A DNA stretch of 64,000 bases from CAKVOD01 sp964606505 (GTDB lineage: Bacteria > Bacillota > Clostridia > Christensenellales > UBA1242), in the NCBI GenBank assembly GCA_964606505.1, contig CAZSGM010000007.1:11389-75388 (forward strand), read 5' to 3'. Shown in pieces: positions 49,938 through 59,013 of this stretch. How positions within the stretch are numbered: position 1 is the first letter of the stretch; each line of letters begins with the position of its first letter. The notes beneath the pieces are model-generated. The model was not told the DNA's origin. It saw only the letters and a list, made by a program, of their open reading frames with translations, and ran no database searches. Position numbers and translations under genes: made by a program.

Positions 49938-52427
49938 ATGTTTTATTCATTTAATCCAACTGAAAGTGTTAAGCAGGTTATAAAAAACGCGTCCGAATTT
50001 GCGTTGATGCACGGGCACGACCAAATTGGTTCGGAACATTTATTGTACGGCATTTTGTCGGTTTCCGATAGTATGGCGTCAAAACTTCTTAAAAAACTTG
50101 GCGTAGACAAGAATAATTACACTGAGATTTTTGAAGAAAAAATGTACAGCGGGATGTCATTTTCTGGGCAGTTTGAACCACAATTCACGCCGCGCGCGAA
50201 AGAAATTTTTAGAATTGCGCAAACTTTGTCGACGCAACTCAATCACGACTTTGTAGGAACGGAACACTTGTTGCTTGCAATCGTTATGTCTAGCGACTGC
50301 GTTGCAAACACGCTCTTAACTCGCGGATTTAGAGTTGAACTCAACTCATTGCGCGACCAACTGCTAGGCGTTTTGCGTGGCGGAAGTATCGTAGCAAATG
50401 AGGGGTACGAAAACATTGACAGCAACGCAAAACAAAGCAGTGCGCTCAAAAGTCCACTAGATGAGGACTTGCTTTCAATGGGAAGCGATATGACGCTAAA
50501 AGCAAAGCAGGGGCAAATTGACCCAGTTATCGGCAGAGAGGACGAAATAAACAAGATTATTGAGATTTTGTGCAGAAAAACCAAAAATAACCCCGTCTTG
50601 ATTGGTGAGGCAGGGGTCGGTAAGTCTGCCGTTGTCGAAGGACTCGCGTTGGCAATAGTTAAAGGCGAAGTGCCTAGCATTTTGAAAGACAAGGTCATTT
50701 ATTCGTTGCAAATTGGCGGACTAATGGCAGGAACAAAATATCGTGGCAGTATGGAAGAAAAACTCAAAAACGCCATCGAAAAAATTACCAACAACAAAAA
50801 TATAATCGTTTTCATCGACGAAATTCACACTCTCGCACAAGCAGGCAGTGAGCAAGGCGAAATTAACCCCGCAGATATGCTTAAACCATACCTATCAAGG
50901 GGCGAGTTGCAAACCATCGGCGCGACAACAACCGATGAGTACCGCAAGTACATTGAAAAGGACAAGGCGCTAGAAAGACGTTTTCAACCAGTCGTAGTCG
51001 AAGCGCCGTCAGTTGAGCAAACCATCGCAATTTTGAGGGGCTTGAGGGATAGTTATGAGGCGTTCCACCAAGTTTCAATTTCAGACGAGGCAATTGAAGC
51101 GGCGGCAAACTTGTCGGATAGGTTTATTATGGATAGACAACTACCCGACAAGGCAATCGACTTAATTGACCAAGCGTGCAGCAAGGTTAGGGTCAACAAC
51201 TCAATTGTTTCAAGCGATTTAAAGGCAAAAATGCAACAGATCAAGGAACTTGAAAACAATAAAAACGAGGCACTAATTCAGGAAAACTTTGAGCGCGCAG
51301 CAAAATTTCGCGACGCAATCCGCAAACTTACAGACGAAGTTGAAAAAATCAAGAAAGAAACCGACAGTCAGTACCAAAAAACTGCAAATACAATAACATC
51401 CGAGGATGTCGCAGAGATTGTTTCGCAATGGACAAAAATTCCAGTAACGAAACTGACTGAGACTGAAAAGGATAGGCTTTTGAGAATGGAGGACATCCTG
51501 CATAAGCGTGTTATTGGACAAAACGAGGCGGTTAGCGCCGTTTCAAGGGCAATTAAACGCGCGAGAGCGGGGCTTAAAGACCCTAAACGTCCAATCGGGT
51601 CGTTCTTATTCTTGGGACCAACAGGCGTCGGGAAAACCGAACTTAGCAAGGCACTCGCTGAGGCAATGTTTGATGACGAAAATCTTATTATAAGGCTCGA
51701 TATGAGCGAGTATATGGAACAACACAGCGTCGCAAAACTAATCGGGTCTCCCCCTGGGTATGTAGGGCACGACGAAGGCGGACAACTTACCGAGGCAGTT
51801 CGCAGAAAGCCGTATTCAGTCGTTTTGTTTGACGAAATTGAAAAGGCGCACCCAGACGTGTTTAATATGTTGTTGCAAATTTTGGACGACGGCAGATTGA
51901 CCGATTCAAAGGGGCGTGTTGTAAGTTTTAAAAACACAATTGTTATTATGACGAGCAACTGCGGAATTTCCGAGTTGAACGCTAAAAATAAAATGTTGAC
52001 TTCAAACAACGCCGAGCCAATGACGTACGAGCAGTCAAAAGAGTTCTTGATGAGTTCGCTAAAATCGCACTTTAAGCCTGAGTTTTTGAACAGAATTGAC
52101 GTTATAACAATTTTCCACTCACTTACCCAAGTTGAGTTGGCACAGGTCGCAAAAATTTTAATAAAACAACTTTGCAAAAAATTAAAAGAGCAAAACATTG
52201 AGTTAAAACTCACTGAGCGCGCTCTTAAATACTTAGTAGAAAAGGGGTACGACCAAGAATTTGGCGCACGTCCTTTAAGACGTGTTATTGAACACGAAAT
52301 TGAGGACAAACTTGCTGAGTTGATTTTGGAAAATGACCTTAAATCAACCGACGGAGTTGTGGTTGACGTAGAAAATAACGAATTAAAACTAAAAATTAAA
52401 TCCTCTGTGCAGCACAACAATGAATAA
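49938..52427 (+). CDS. clpC: ATP-dependent Clp protease ATPase ClpC
   Basis: An 829-residue class I Clp/Hsp100 ATPase. Two Clp N-terminal repeats span residues 1 to about 140. AAA-1 carries Walker A GEAGVGKS, followed by a UVR-like middle (IQENFERAAKFRDAIRKL). AAA-2 has GPTGVGKTE, LDMSEYMEQHSVAKLIGSPPGYVGHD and the late ClpB D2-small end FGARPLRRVIEHEIEDKL. It unfolds substrates for ClpP. AAGGAG sets the start. It follows ctsR after 18 bases; mcsA and mcsB, usually between them, are missing. Confidence 0.96.
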   Translation: MFYSFNPTESVKQVIKNASEFALMHGHDQIGSEHLLYGILSVSDSMASKLLKKLGVDKNNYTEIFEEKMYSGMSFSGQFEPQFTPRAKEIFRIAQTLSTQLNHDFVGTEHLLLAIVMSSDCVANTLLTRGFRVELNSLRDQLLGVLRGGSIVANEGYENIDSNAKQSSALKSPLDEDLLSMGSDMTLKAKQGQIDPVIGREDEINKIIEILCRKTKNNPVLIGEAGVGKSAVVEGLALAIVKGEVPSILKDKVIYSLQIGGLMAGTKYRGSMEEKLKNAIEKITNNKNIIVFIDEIHTLAQAGSEQGEINPADMLKPYLSRGELQTIGATTTDEYRKYIEKDKALERRFQPVVVEAPSVEQTIAILRGLRDSYEAFHQVSISDEAIEAAANLSDRFIMDRQLPDKAIDLIDQACSKVRVNNSIVSSDLKAKMQQIKELENNKNEALIQENFERAAKFRDAIRKLTDEVEKIKKETDSQYQKTANTITSEDVAEIVSQWTKIPVTKLTETEKDRLLRMEDILHKRVIGQNEAVSAVSRAIKRARAGLKDPKRPIGSFLFLGPTGVGKTELSKALAEAMFDDENLIIRLDMSEYMEQHSVAKLIGSPPGYVGHDEGGQLTEAVRRKPYSVVLFDEIEKAHPDVFNMLLQILDDGRLTDSKGRVVSFKNTIVIMTSNCGISELNAKNKMLTSNNAEPMTYEQSKEFLMSSLKSHFKPEFLNRIDVITIFHSLTQVELAQVAKILIKQLCKKLKEQNIELKLTERALKYLVEKGYDQEFGARPLRRVIEHEIEDKLAELILENDLKSTDGVVVDVENNELKLKIKSSVQHNNE

Positions 52428-52522
52428 GGGGGTACGTTTATTAGGCTAGTATAGGTTATATAAGGGTACTATAAGTTATATTAGGTTTAGTATAAATTTA
52501 GCATAAATTATCAAAAAAAAGG
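52428..52522. other. AT-rich degenerate repeats after clpC
   Basis: Short AT-rich words such as AGTATAGGTTATA, ACTATAAGTTATA and AGTATAAATTTA recur within 80 bases. No gene. Confidence 0.4.
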
Positions 52523-52553
52523 ACATACCAACTATTTTGGTATGTTTTTTTTT
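52523..52553 (+). terminator. Terminator of ctsR-clpC
   Basis: ACATACCA, short loop, TGGTATGT followed by nine Ts. Confidence 0.85.
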
Positions 52554-52618
52554 GCCGTGTTACTGCCGCGCTGCTTTAGCACAATAGGAGCATTTAGTGA
52601 TAAAAACGGTTAATTTTG

Positions 52619-55045
52619 CTATTGGTTGTTTTGAAGTAATGGGTTAGTGTTGGGCGCTTTTGAGTTTCTTATTGTGATAGTGCTCTTGTTGTCCGTTTCA
52701 CTGGTTTTTACTTCGTCAGCGTCGTTTGAGATTTTTTTGTAGTCAACATCAGGGTTGATTTTAGTTTCTGGAATTGGCATATTGTTGTCTGTGTTGACGG
52801 CTAAGTTTGTTCTAGAATTTCTAATGTTGCTTGAAGTATTTGAGTCTAACTTGTTAGTAAATCTAGCGTAAACTTCAGGTGTTGTGCCTTTGTTCGAGTT
52901 AGTTTGAGTAGTTGTTGAACTAACTGTTTTGTTTGTATTTGTATTGTTTGTGGCGTTTGTATTCAAATTTGCGCCTGTTTTGCTAGTACCATTTGTATTA
53001 GCGTTAGCATTTAAATTTGTGGTTGCACTTGAGTTTGTAGTGGTAACGCTTGTGCCCGAGTTAGTTGTACCATTTACGCTAGGCGTAGTAACCGTGTTGC
53101 TGGTAGTGCTTGATGTTTGGCTGCCGGCAACGGGCGTTACGGTTGTGTTTTGTCTAGTGATACTTCCGTTTGTAACACCGGAATTAGTTGTAGCGGTTCC
53201 GTTTGTAACACTTGGGTTTGTTGCAGTGTAACCCTGATTAGCAGGGGTAGAATTACTTGCGGTCGTTCTATTAACGCCGCCTTGTACGCCGCTAGCTACG
53301 CTGTTATTTTGTCTAGTAGAGTCATTGGTAACTACAGGCTTGCTGGCGTTATCTGAAACAATGGGTTTGCTGGCGTTATCAATAACTACTGGTTTATTGG
53401 TGTTGTCAATAACAACTGGTTTGTTCGCAGAATTATTTTGTGCATCCTTTAGAATTTGTGTTATCGTGTCAATACATGCGGTTGCTTGAGTCATAAGGTT
53501 TGAACGTTCTTCAAAAGTTTCAAAAATTTTCGCGAAACTGTTTGCAAAGTTAGTGTTGTTAAAAGTCATTTCAAGATTAAAACCGAAAGGGGACAACTCA
53601 TTGCTGTTTAAAGTGTAGAGTTGTTGCGCGATGGAAAACAATCTGTCTGCCTGCGTGTCAAGTTGTTGTTTTTGTGTTTCAGTAAGCGTAATGTCGTTGT
53701 TTTGATTTTCGATTAAATCTAACGCCTTGTCAGTTGAATTTCTTAAATTGATAGAAATTTCCTTGATTGTAGCGTTGTTCCCACCGTTGTCCGCGTTGGC
53801 AATTTCCTTGATTTGGAACGCTAGGAACGCGATTTGGTTTTGGTTGTCTAAATCAAGTACATGATTGTAAGTCATTGTGTTTTGGCCATTTGCAAGCGTG
53901 TTTGTGCGCAAATTCCCATAACCATTAGTATTTGTGCGCGAATTTCCGTAATTGGTAGAATTAGCGTAACCTTGAGTGTTTGTGCGGGCTTTTTGTGTAG
54001 CCGAAGGGTTATTTTGAGGTAAACCGCTCCTATTTTGAGCGTTTGAGTCAAGTCTTGAAGTGCTGTAATTATCATTCAATCTGCGGTCAACGCCATTATT
54101 TATGTTGTCAAACCTGTCTATGTCTCGCATATTGAATTGACGATTAGTATTTGCATTATAGTTTTCGCTGCCTTTGTCGCGATTAATCGTCGCATTTGGT
54201 ATTTCATTGTTTTGCGAAGCATAAGTTGAGGTGCGCGCGCCGTCGATAGTGTTGTTTTGTCCATTTAATTGTGCGTCGCTGCTGTAGCTTTGTGTCGCAA
54301 AAGTGTTGCGCTTTTGTGTCGTTGTGTTGTAGTTCGATGTTGTGATGTTGTGGTTAGGTGTTGTAGCATTGTAGTTTACGCCGCCGTTTTGTGTAGTTCT
54401 AGTTTGTAGGGTATCACTACCGCTTACGACATTATTATTGTTTGTCGCATTGAGGCGGGCAGGCGAACTATCGTTATTGTAGTTGCCGCGAACATTATTG
54501 CCATTGTAACTCCCATTGTAGTTATTTGTGTAAGTGTTTTGTCGGTATGTGTCAATGTTAGAGTACTTTGGCGTTGTTAACGGCTCCTTGTAGGTGTCGA
54601 CGTTTGAGCGTCTGACATTTGTATTGTTGTAAGCCCCATTGGTAGAGTTTTGGTTAACTATGCCATTTTGCGTAACTCCGCCTACGCTTGTAGTGTTTCC
54701 GTCAACTCCGTTGTACATATTGCCATAAACATTGTTGTGCGCGTCAACGCAAGTTCCGTTCGCGCAGTTTGTGTTTAATGGGTTAGAAGTGGAATTGTTA
54801 GCAATGCCGTTGTTGATGGTGTAGTTTCTGTTTAAATCAGTGTTGTTTTGATTTAAATTAACATTTGTAGATGAGGTAGGGTTGTTTTGAGACACAAACT
54901 TCGCGTTCGTGTCGTTATCTCTTGCGACCGCCTCATTCGATGTTAACGAAACAGCTGTATCGCGACTGAAAATTGCGCCTGTTCCCGTTACTAAAGTTGT
55001 TACGCCTAGCACGCTGGCTAAGCAAATTGATATAAATTTTTTCAT
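52619..55045 (-). CDS. Large Asn/Thr-rich secreted protein
   Basis: An 808-residue exported protein. A signal peptide (MKKFISICLASVLGVTTLVTG) is followed by about 370 residues of low-complexity sequence dominated by Asn, Thr, Ser, Tyr and Gly. A structured core at about residues 390-545 (DLDNQNQIAFLAFQIKEIANA... and DTITQILKDAQN) is followed by four near-identical NKPVVIDN-type repeats and another Asn/Thr/Ser-rich stretch. GGAGG before ATG 55045 supports the start. It is read divergently from spoVAC, so a role on the spore or cell surface is possible; the function is unknown. Confidence 0.78.
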   Translation of the reverse strand: MKKFISICLASVLGVTTLVTGTGAIFSRDTAVSLTSNEAVARDNDTNAKFVSQNNPTSSTNVNLNQNNTDLNRNYTINNGIANNSTSNPLNTNCANGTCVDAHNNVYGNMYNGVDGNTTSVGGVTQNGIVNQNSTNGAYNNTNVRRSNVDTYKEPLTTPKYSNIDTYRQNTYTNNYNGSYNGNNVRGNYNNDSSPARLNATNNNNVVSGSDTLQTRTTQNGGVNYNATTPNHNITTSNYNTTTQKRNTFATQSYSSDAQLNGQNNTIDGARTSTYASQNNEIPNATINRDKGSENYNANTNRQFNMRDIDRFDNINNGVDRRLNDNYSTSRLDSNAQNRSGLPQNNPSATQKARTNTQGYANSTNYGNSRTNTNGYGNLRTNTLANGQNTMTYNHVLDLDNQNQIAFLAFQIKEIANADNGGNNATIKEISINLRNSTDKALDLIENQNNDITLTETQKQQLDTQADRLFSIAQQLYTLNSNELSPFGFNLEMTFNNTNFANSFAKIFETFEERSNLMTQATACIDTITQILKDAQNNSANKPVVIDNTNKPVVIDNASKPIVSDNASKPVVTNDSTRQNNSVASGVQGGVNRTTASNSTPANQGYTATNPSVTNGTATTNSGVTNGSITRQNTTVTPVAGSQTSSTTSNTVTTPSVNGTTNSGTSVTTTNSSATTNLNANANTNGTSKTGANLNTNATNNTNTNKTVSSTTTQTNSNKGTTPEVYARFTNKLDSNTSSNIRNSRTNLAVNTDNNMPIPETKINPDVDYKKISNDADEVKTSETDNKSTITIRNSKAPNTNPLLQNNQ

Positions 55046-55194
55046 AATCTCCTCCAAAAAGTTTCTTTATTGTGTGTAGTTTTTTAAAAATTATCAAAAA
55101 AAAATTGAATTGCCAAATTTTTGCATTTTGCGTCTATATATGAAAAAACTGTTTAAAATTCTTAAATTTGGAAACAATTTATTCGTGAGGAATT

Positions 55195-55650
55195 ATGAAT
55201 AAAATTGAAAGAGATGAGCGTTATAACGCCTATGTAGAATCGAAAATACCCAAAACCCACTGCTTCCCGTCGCTATTTTACGCATTTGTAATAGGGGGGA
55301 TTATCTGCATTTTAGGGCAGGCAATCAAGGATTCATTGCTTGCGACATTTGAAACGATGGCTCCGCAGGAAGCGTCAAACTGGGCGCTTATCGGATTGAT
55401 TTTTCTTGCGTCGCTGTTGACTGCGCTAGGCGTTTTTGACGATATTGGTGCCATTGCAGGCGCGGGCACAATTGTACCTATAACTGGCTTTTCAAACTCA
55501 ATAACCAGTCCTGCGTTGGAGTTTAAAAAGGAAGGCTTCATATTTGGAATGTGCGCAAAAATGTTTATCGTGGCAGGACCTGTTATTGTTAACGGCGTCG
55601 TAGCGAGTATTATAGTTGGCTTAATATATCTAATAATTGGAGCGTTTTAA
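55195..55650 (+). CDS. spoVAC: Stage V sporulation protein AC
   Basis: A 151-residue membrane protein with helices near residues 27-45, 64-80, 84-105 and 117-150. GTIVPITGFSNSITSPALEFKKEGFIFG is the conserved SpoVAC core. Together with SpoVAD and SpoVAE it moves dipicolinate into the forespore and, as a mechanosensitive channel, out at germination. GTGAGGAATT precedes the ATG. It starts the spoVAC-D-E operon. Confidence 0.95.
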   Translation: MNKIERDERYNAYVESKIPKTHCFPSLFYAFVIGGIICILGQAIKDSLLATFETMAPQEASNWALIGLIFLASLLTALGVFDDIGAIAGAGTIVPITGFSNSITSPALEFKKEGFIFGMCAKMFIVAGPVIVNGVVASIIVGLIYLIIGAF

Positions 55651-55652
55651 GT

Positions 55653-56663
55653 ATGGATAAAGGAAAGAACAATCAGACTGTATTCTTCAAAAATAGCCCT
55701 AAAATCATTTCAACATACTCAATAGCGGGGCCGAAAGAGGCAAAAAGTGTTTTTTCGCCGTATTTTGATTTTATGCTTGAGGACGATTTGTGGGGCGTGG
55801 AATCTTACGAAAAAACTGAGCGCAAAATGCTTGAGCATGTAGTTTTTAACGCTATTGAGCGGTCGGGAAAGAAACCATCTGAAATTGACGCGCTCATTTG
55901 CGGGGATTTGTTGAACCAAATCATAAGTTCAAGTTTTACAGCTAGAAAGTTTGACACAACCTACATTGGCTTGTTTGGGGCGTGCTCAACAATGGCTGAG
56001 TCGCTTGCGGTCGGTGCCTGCTTGGTTGATGGTGGCTATTTTGAAACGGTTGCTTGCGCAACTGCTAGCCACTTTTCGTCGGTTGAAAGGCAGTTCCGTT
56101 TTCCGCTTGAGCTTGGAACGCAACGCCCGCCAACTGCGCAGTGGACTGTTACGGGCGGCGGCTGCTCAGTTTTGTCGAAAAAGGGGCGCGGCGCAAAAAT
56201 TACAATGGCAACTTTTGGAAAAGTTACCGACTTTGACGTGATTGACGCAAATAATATGGGCGCGGCAATGGCGCCCGCGGCGATGTCAACGTTACTTGCG
56301 CACTTTACAAACACGCAAACAACCCCCGACGATTACGACTTAATTGTAACGGGGGATTTGGGTAAACTAGGCAGCGAAATTCTAATTGACTTAATGGAAT
56401 ACAACGGCTACAAACTAGGTCAAAACTATATGGATTGCGGGCATTGCATTTTTACAAACGACCAACACACATTTATGGGCGGCTCGGGTTGTGGTTGCAG
56501 TGCACTGATTTTGAACTCATTTTTGATTAAGAAAATCCTTAGCGGAGAATATAAAAAGGTGTTATTTATGGCGACGGGTGCGCTTTTAAGTCCCACCTCA
56601 AGTTTTCAAGGAGAGTCTATCCCAGGGATTGCGCACGCGATTGTTTTGGAAAAGGATAAATAG
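55653..56663 (+). CDS. spoVAD: Stage V sporulation protein AD
   Basis: A 336-residue soluble protein with a thiolase-like fold: GLFGACSTMAESLAVGACLVDGG and ETVACATASHFSSVERQFRFPLELGTQRPPTAQWTVTGGG are typical. SpoVAD binds dipicolinate on the outer side of the forespore inner membrane. It starts 2 bases after spoVAC ends. The usual length is about 338, so it is complete. Confidence 0.96.
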   Translation: MDKGKNNQTVFFKNSPKIISTYSIAGPKEAKSVFSPYFDFMLEDDLWGVESYEKTERKMLEHVVFNAIERSGKKPSEIDALICGDLLNQIISSSFTARKFDTTYIGLFGACSTMAESLAVGACLVDGGYFETVACATASHFSSVERQFRFPLELGTQRPPTAQWTVTGGGCSVLSKKGRGAKITMATFGKVTDFDVIDANNMGAAMAPAAMSTLLAHFTNTQTTPDDYDLIVTGDLGKLGSEILIDLMEYNGYKLGQNYMDCGHCIFTNDQHTFMGGSGCGCSALILNSFLIKKILSGEYKKVLFMATGALLSPTSSFQGESIPGIAHAIVLEKDK

Positions 56664-56680
56664 GGCAGTGGAGGAGTAAA

Positions 56681-57055
56681 ATGATTGATTTATTGTTATA
56701 TTTAAAGGTGTTTTTGGTAGGCGGATTTATTTGTATGGTCGCTCAAATCCTCATAATCAAAACTAGGATGACCTCGGCGAGGATTTTGGTTTTGTTTGTT
56801 GTGCTTGGCGTGTTTTTTGAATCAATCGGCATTTACCAGCCGTTGATTGAGTTCGCCGACTGCGGCGCAACCATTCCAATAGTTGGTTTTGGTAAAGCGC
56901 TTGCTGAGGGGGCAATAATCGGCGCGCAGGAAAGCGGGTTAATTGGGGTTTTTACAGGCGGTTTAGAAAAAACGGCAGGGGGCATAGCTGCCGCGGTTGG
57001 GTTTGCGTACCTGTTCGCACTAATATTTGACGCCAAAACAAAAAGGAATATGTGA
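56681..57055 (+). CDS. spoVAE: Stage V sporulation protein AE
   Basis: A 124-residue membrane protein with about four helices and FADCGATIPIVGFGKALAEGAIIGAQESGLIGVFTGGLEKTAGGIAAAVGFAYLFALIFDAK, the SpoVAEb pattern. It is the third component of the spoVAC-D-E dipicolinate channel. GTGGAGGAG precedes its ATG. No spoVAA, AB, AF or AEa gene is visible around it, as in many Clostridia. Confidence 0.94.
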   Translation: MIDLLLYLKVFLVGGFICMVAQILIIKTRMTSARILVLFVVLGVFFESIGIYQPLIEFADCGATIPIVGFGKALAEGAIIGAQESGLIGVFTGGLEKTAGGIAAAVGFAYLFALIFDAKTKRNM

Positions 57056-57145
57056 GAGTTAAAACTTGTGGAATAATCTGCAAGTTTTTTAATTTAAGTA
57101 ACTGCAATTGGAAAAATAACGCATAAAGCGACATATATATACTAT

Positions 57146-57838
57146 ATGAAAAAAGCGCGCGCGGCTAAAAATCCCAATAAAAAACATAGAAAAATGAAAA
57201 GGTTGATAATATTTTTGTCAATAGTTCTCATTATTGCGGGGCTTATTATGTTTTACTTTGATAAGTACGTAAATCCAGTAATTTTGACGACAAGTGAAAC
57301 AAAAATAAAAATGATGACCTCAAGGGCGGTAAACTCGGCAATTTCGGAGATTTTAAATAATAACAATATTTACGATGACCTTGTTACAATTTCTAAAGAT
57401 GGGCAGGGGGACGTAACGCTTATACAGGCAAATGCAATTTCAATTAACCGCTTATCAAAAGATATTTCACGACTCGCGCTTGTCAAAATTGAATCAATCG
57501 GCGACCAAGGTATAAGTATCCCGCTTGGCTCTTTTACGGGTATGCCCATATTGATGGGGCGGGGACCGGAGGTATTAATTAAGATTGTCCCAATCGGAAC
57601 GCTTGATTGCGTGTTTAAATCAGAGTTTATTTCTTCAGGGATAAACCAAACTGTTCATAGAATTTACTTGGAAGTTTCATCTGTTGTAAACTTAATTTTG
57701 CCAATATTCAACGACCCAGTTCAAACGTATACACAAGTGTTGATATGTGAAAGTGTTATTGTTGGGGAAGTGCCCGAGTTCTATTTTAACAATTCTATGG
57801 GATCTCTTCTTGACCTAGTTCCTGAAACGAAAAAATAG
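57146..57838 (+). CDS. yunB: Sporulation protein YunB
   Basis: A 230-residue protein. A basic start and one membrane helix (residues about 19-37) lead to an outer domain with the YunB pattern: MMTSRAVNSAISEIL, VTLIQANAISINRLSKDIS, ISIPLGSFTGMPILMGRGP and FKSEFISSGINQTVHRIYLEVSS. It is a sigma-E-dependent sporulation protein in Bacillus, of unknown mechanism. It follows spoVAE and is followed by palindromic repeat copy 3. Confidence 0.92.
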   Translation: MKKARAAKNPNKKHRKMKRLIIFLSIVLIIAGLIMFYFDKYVNPVILTTSETKIKMMTSRAVNSAISEILNNNNIYDDLVTISKDGQGDVTLIQANAISINRLSKDISRLALVKIESIGDQGISIPLGSFTGMPILMGRGPEVLIKIVPIGTLDCVFKSEFISSGINQTVHRIYLEVSSVVNLILPIFNDPVQTYTQVLICESVIVGEVPEFYFNNSMGSLLDLVPETKK

Positions 57839-57855
57839 GTACAAGATATTTTAAA

Positions 57856-57903
57856 ATACTAGATATGGCGTATTATATTAATAGAATACACTATATCTAG
57901 TAT
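57856..57903. repeat. Palindromic repeat, copy 3
   Basis: 48 bp, two 24-base arms with four mismatches, same size and layout as copy 1 at 24948-24995 and matching the core of copy 2. It lies 18 bases after yunB and may act as its terminator hairpin. Confidence 0.82.
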
Positions 57904-57957
57904 TATATTTTTGTTTTTTGAGCGAGATTAAAGCGGCAAAACTGCAAGGGAGCGTTG

Positions 57958-58128
57958 ATGCCGCGTGGGACGTATGAAATCGCAAAACTTATTCAGGCGA
58001 TAGGCGGGGATGTTATGCCCGCGTACGGCTTTAGCAACTTAGGCGACTTTGAGGCGACGCTTGGGTACGAGGATAAAGAGAAAAACGCTCAATACTTTAG
58101 TTTTATTGTTATCGTTTTTTCAGTATAA
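57958..58128 (+). CDS. Short reading frame, 56 residues, possibly a gene remnant
   Basis: AAGGGAG at 5-base spacing precedes this ATG. The product has a soluble, protein-like composition for 45 residues (for example KLIQAIGGDVMPAYGFSNLG), followed by FSFIVIVFSV. I recognise no family. Its 3' end overlaps the RluA-type gene by 40 bases on the other strand. It could be a complete small protein or a truncated remnant of a larger gene. Confidence 0.4.
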   Translation: MPRGTYEIAKLIQAIGGDVMPAYGFSNLGDFEATLGYEDKEKNAQYFSFIVIVFSV

Positions 58129-58910
58129 GGGTGTTTAAATTTTGCCATAAAACATCTTAAATAGTACACGCCATTACTATTTGTATTTGCGGTTGAATTG
58201 TACTTGTTGTCATTTACAAGTGGGTGTCCGATGTGGGCTAGGTGGCATCTAATTTGATTTGTCCTGCCGTAAACAAGGTTGCATTTTATTGTGGAGATGT
58301 TGTTTTTGTACTTTAGCCGTTTGTAGTAGGTTATCGCGGGTAGCCCGTCGTCGTGAACTATTCGCTTTTTTAGTTTCTCGTCGTCCATTATTGGGGCGTT
58401 CACGCACCCCTTTCGTTTGGTTTTTCCCTCAACTTTAGCGATGTACCATTTGCGGATGTTTCCTGCTGCATCCAACAAGTTTTCTGTTACAACATCCTTA
58501 GCGATTATAACTAACCCCGTTGTGTGTGCGTCTAGCCGATTGAGAGCTCGAAACACGAACTCTCCGTTGTAGTGGTTTAAAACGCGCCCAGCGAGCGAGT
58601 CCTCAAAGTTGTAACTTGGGATGGTTGGCAGATTGTTTGGTTTGTCAACTATTAGTATGTGTTCGTCCTCAAAAACGACGTCAATCGGCTTGTTGCTTAG
58701 CGGGATTGTTGATGATGGGGCTTTGTCTTTTGGGTTTAGACAAAGTGTTTTGTTCCTTTCTATTATGTCGGTCATTATAACATTTCTACCATCGACTTTC
58801 ATAAGCCCGAGTTCTTGCCTAAGTTTGGTTATTGCGCGCGCTGACAATCCTTTTTGCTTTAACAAGTCCTTTACAGTGGTTGTTTTGTACTTGTTTTTTA
58901 AATAAATCAT
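58089..58910 (-). CDS. RluA-family pseudouridine synthase
   Basis: A 273-residue RluA/RluD-type enzyme. The N-terminal segment (KDLLKQKGLSARAITKLRQELGLMKVDGRNV) is an S4-like fold. The core has VDKPNNLPTIPSY and catalytic FRALNRLDAHTTGLVIIAKD, in which the Asp of RLD is the nucleophile. KVEGKT and GRTNQIRCHLAHIGHPLVND follow. It isomerises uridines in 23S rRNA or tRNA; which ones cannot be told. Convergent with the 56-residue frame. Confidence 0.87.
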   Translation of the reverse strand: MIYLKNKYKTTTVKDLLKQKGLSARAITKLRQELGLMKVDGRNVIMTDIIERNKTLCLNPKDKAPSSTIPLSNKPIDVVFEDEHILIVDKPNNLPTIPSYNFEDSLAGRVLNHYNGEFVFRALNRLDAHTTGLVIIAKDVVTENLLDAAGNIRKWYIAKVEGKTKRKGCVNAPIMDDEKLKKRIVHDDGLPAITYYKRLKYKNNISTIKCNLVYGRTNQIRCHLAHIGHPLVNDNKYNSTANTNSNGVYYLRCFMAKFKHPYTEKTITIKLKY

Positions 58911-59013
58911 AGCTAAATTTTATAATAATTGATTTAACTTGTCAATAAAAATTGACATTTTGCGAAAAATATTATAAACTTACAGTTATAATTTTAAAAC
59001 AAACGAGGGTACA

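Noticed and set aside
51368..52420. A 350-codon open frame antisense to clpC
   Set aside because: It lies fully inside clpC on the opposite strand, is rich in Ser/Leu/Phe as expected of the complement of an AT-rich coding sequence, and has no ribosome binding site or known motif.
24948..57903. The three palindromic repeats as CRISPR repeats
   Set aside because: They are single, far apart, perfectly palindromic units with no regular spacers and no cas genes nearby.
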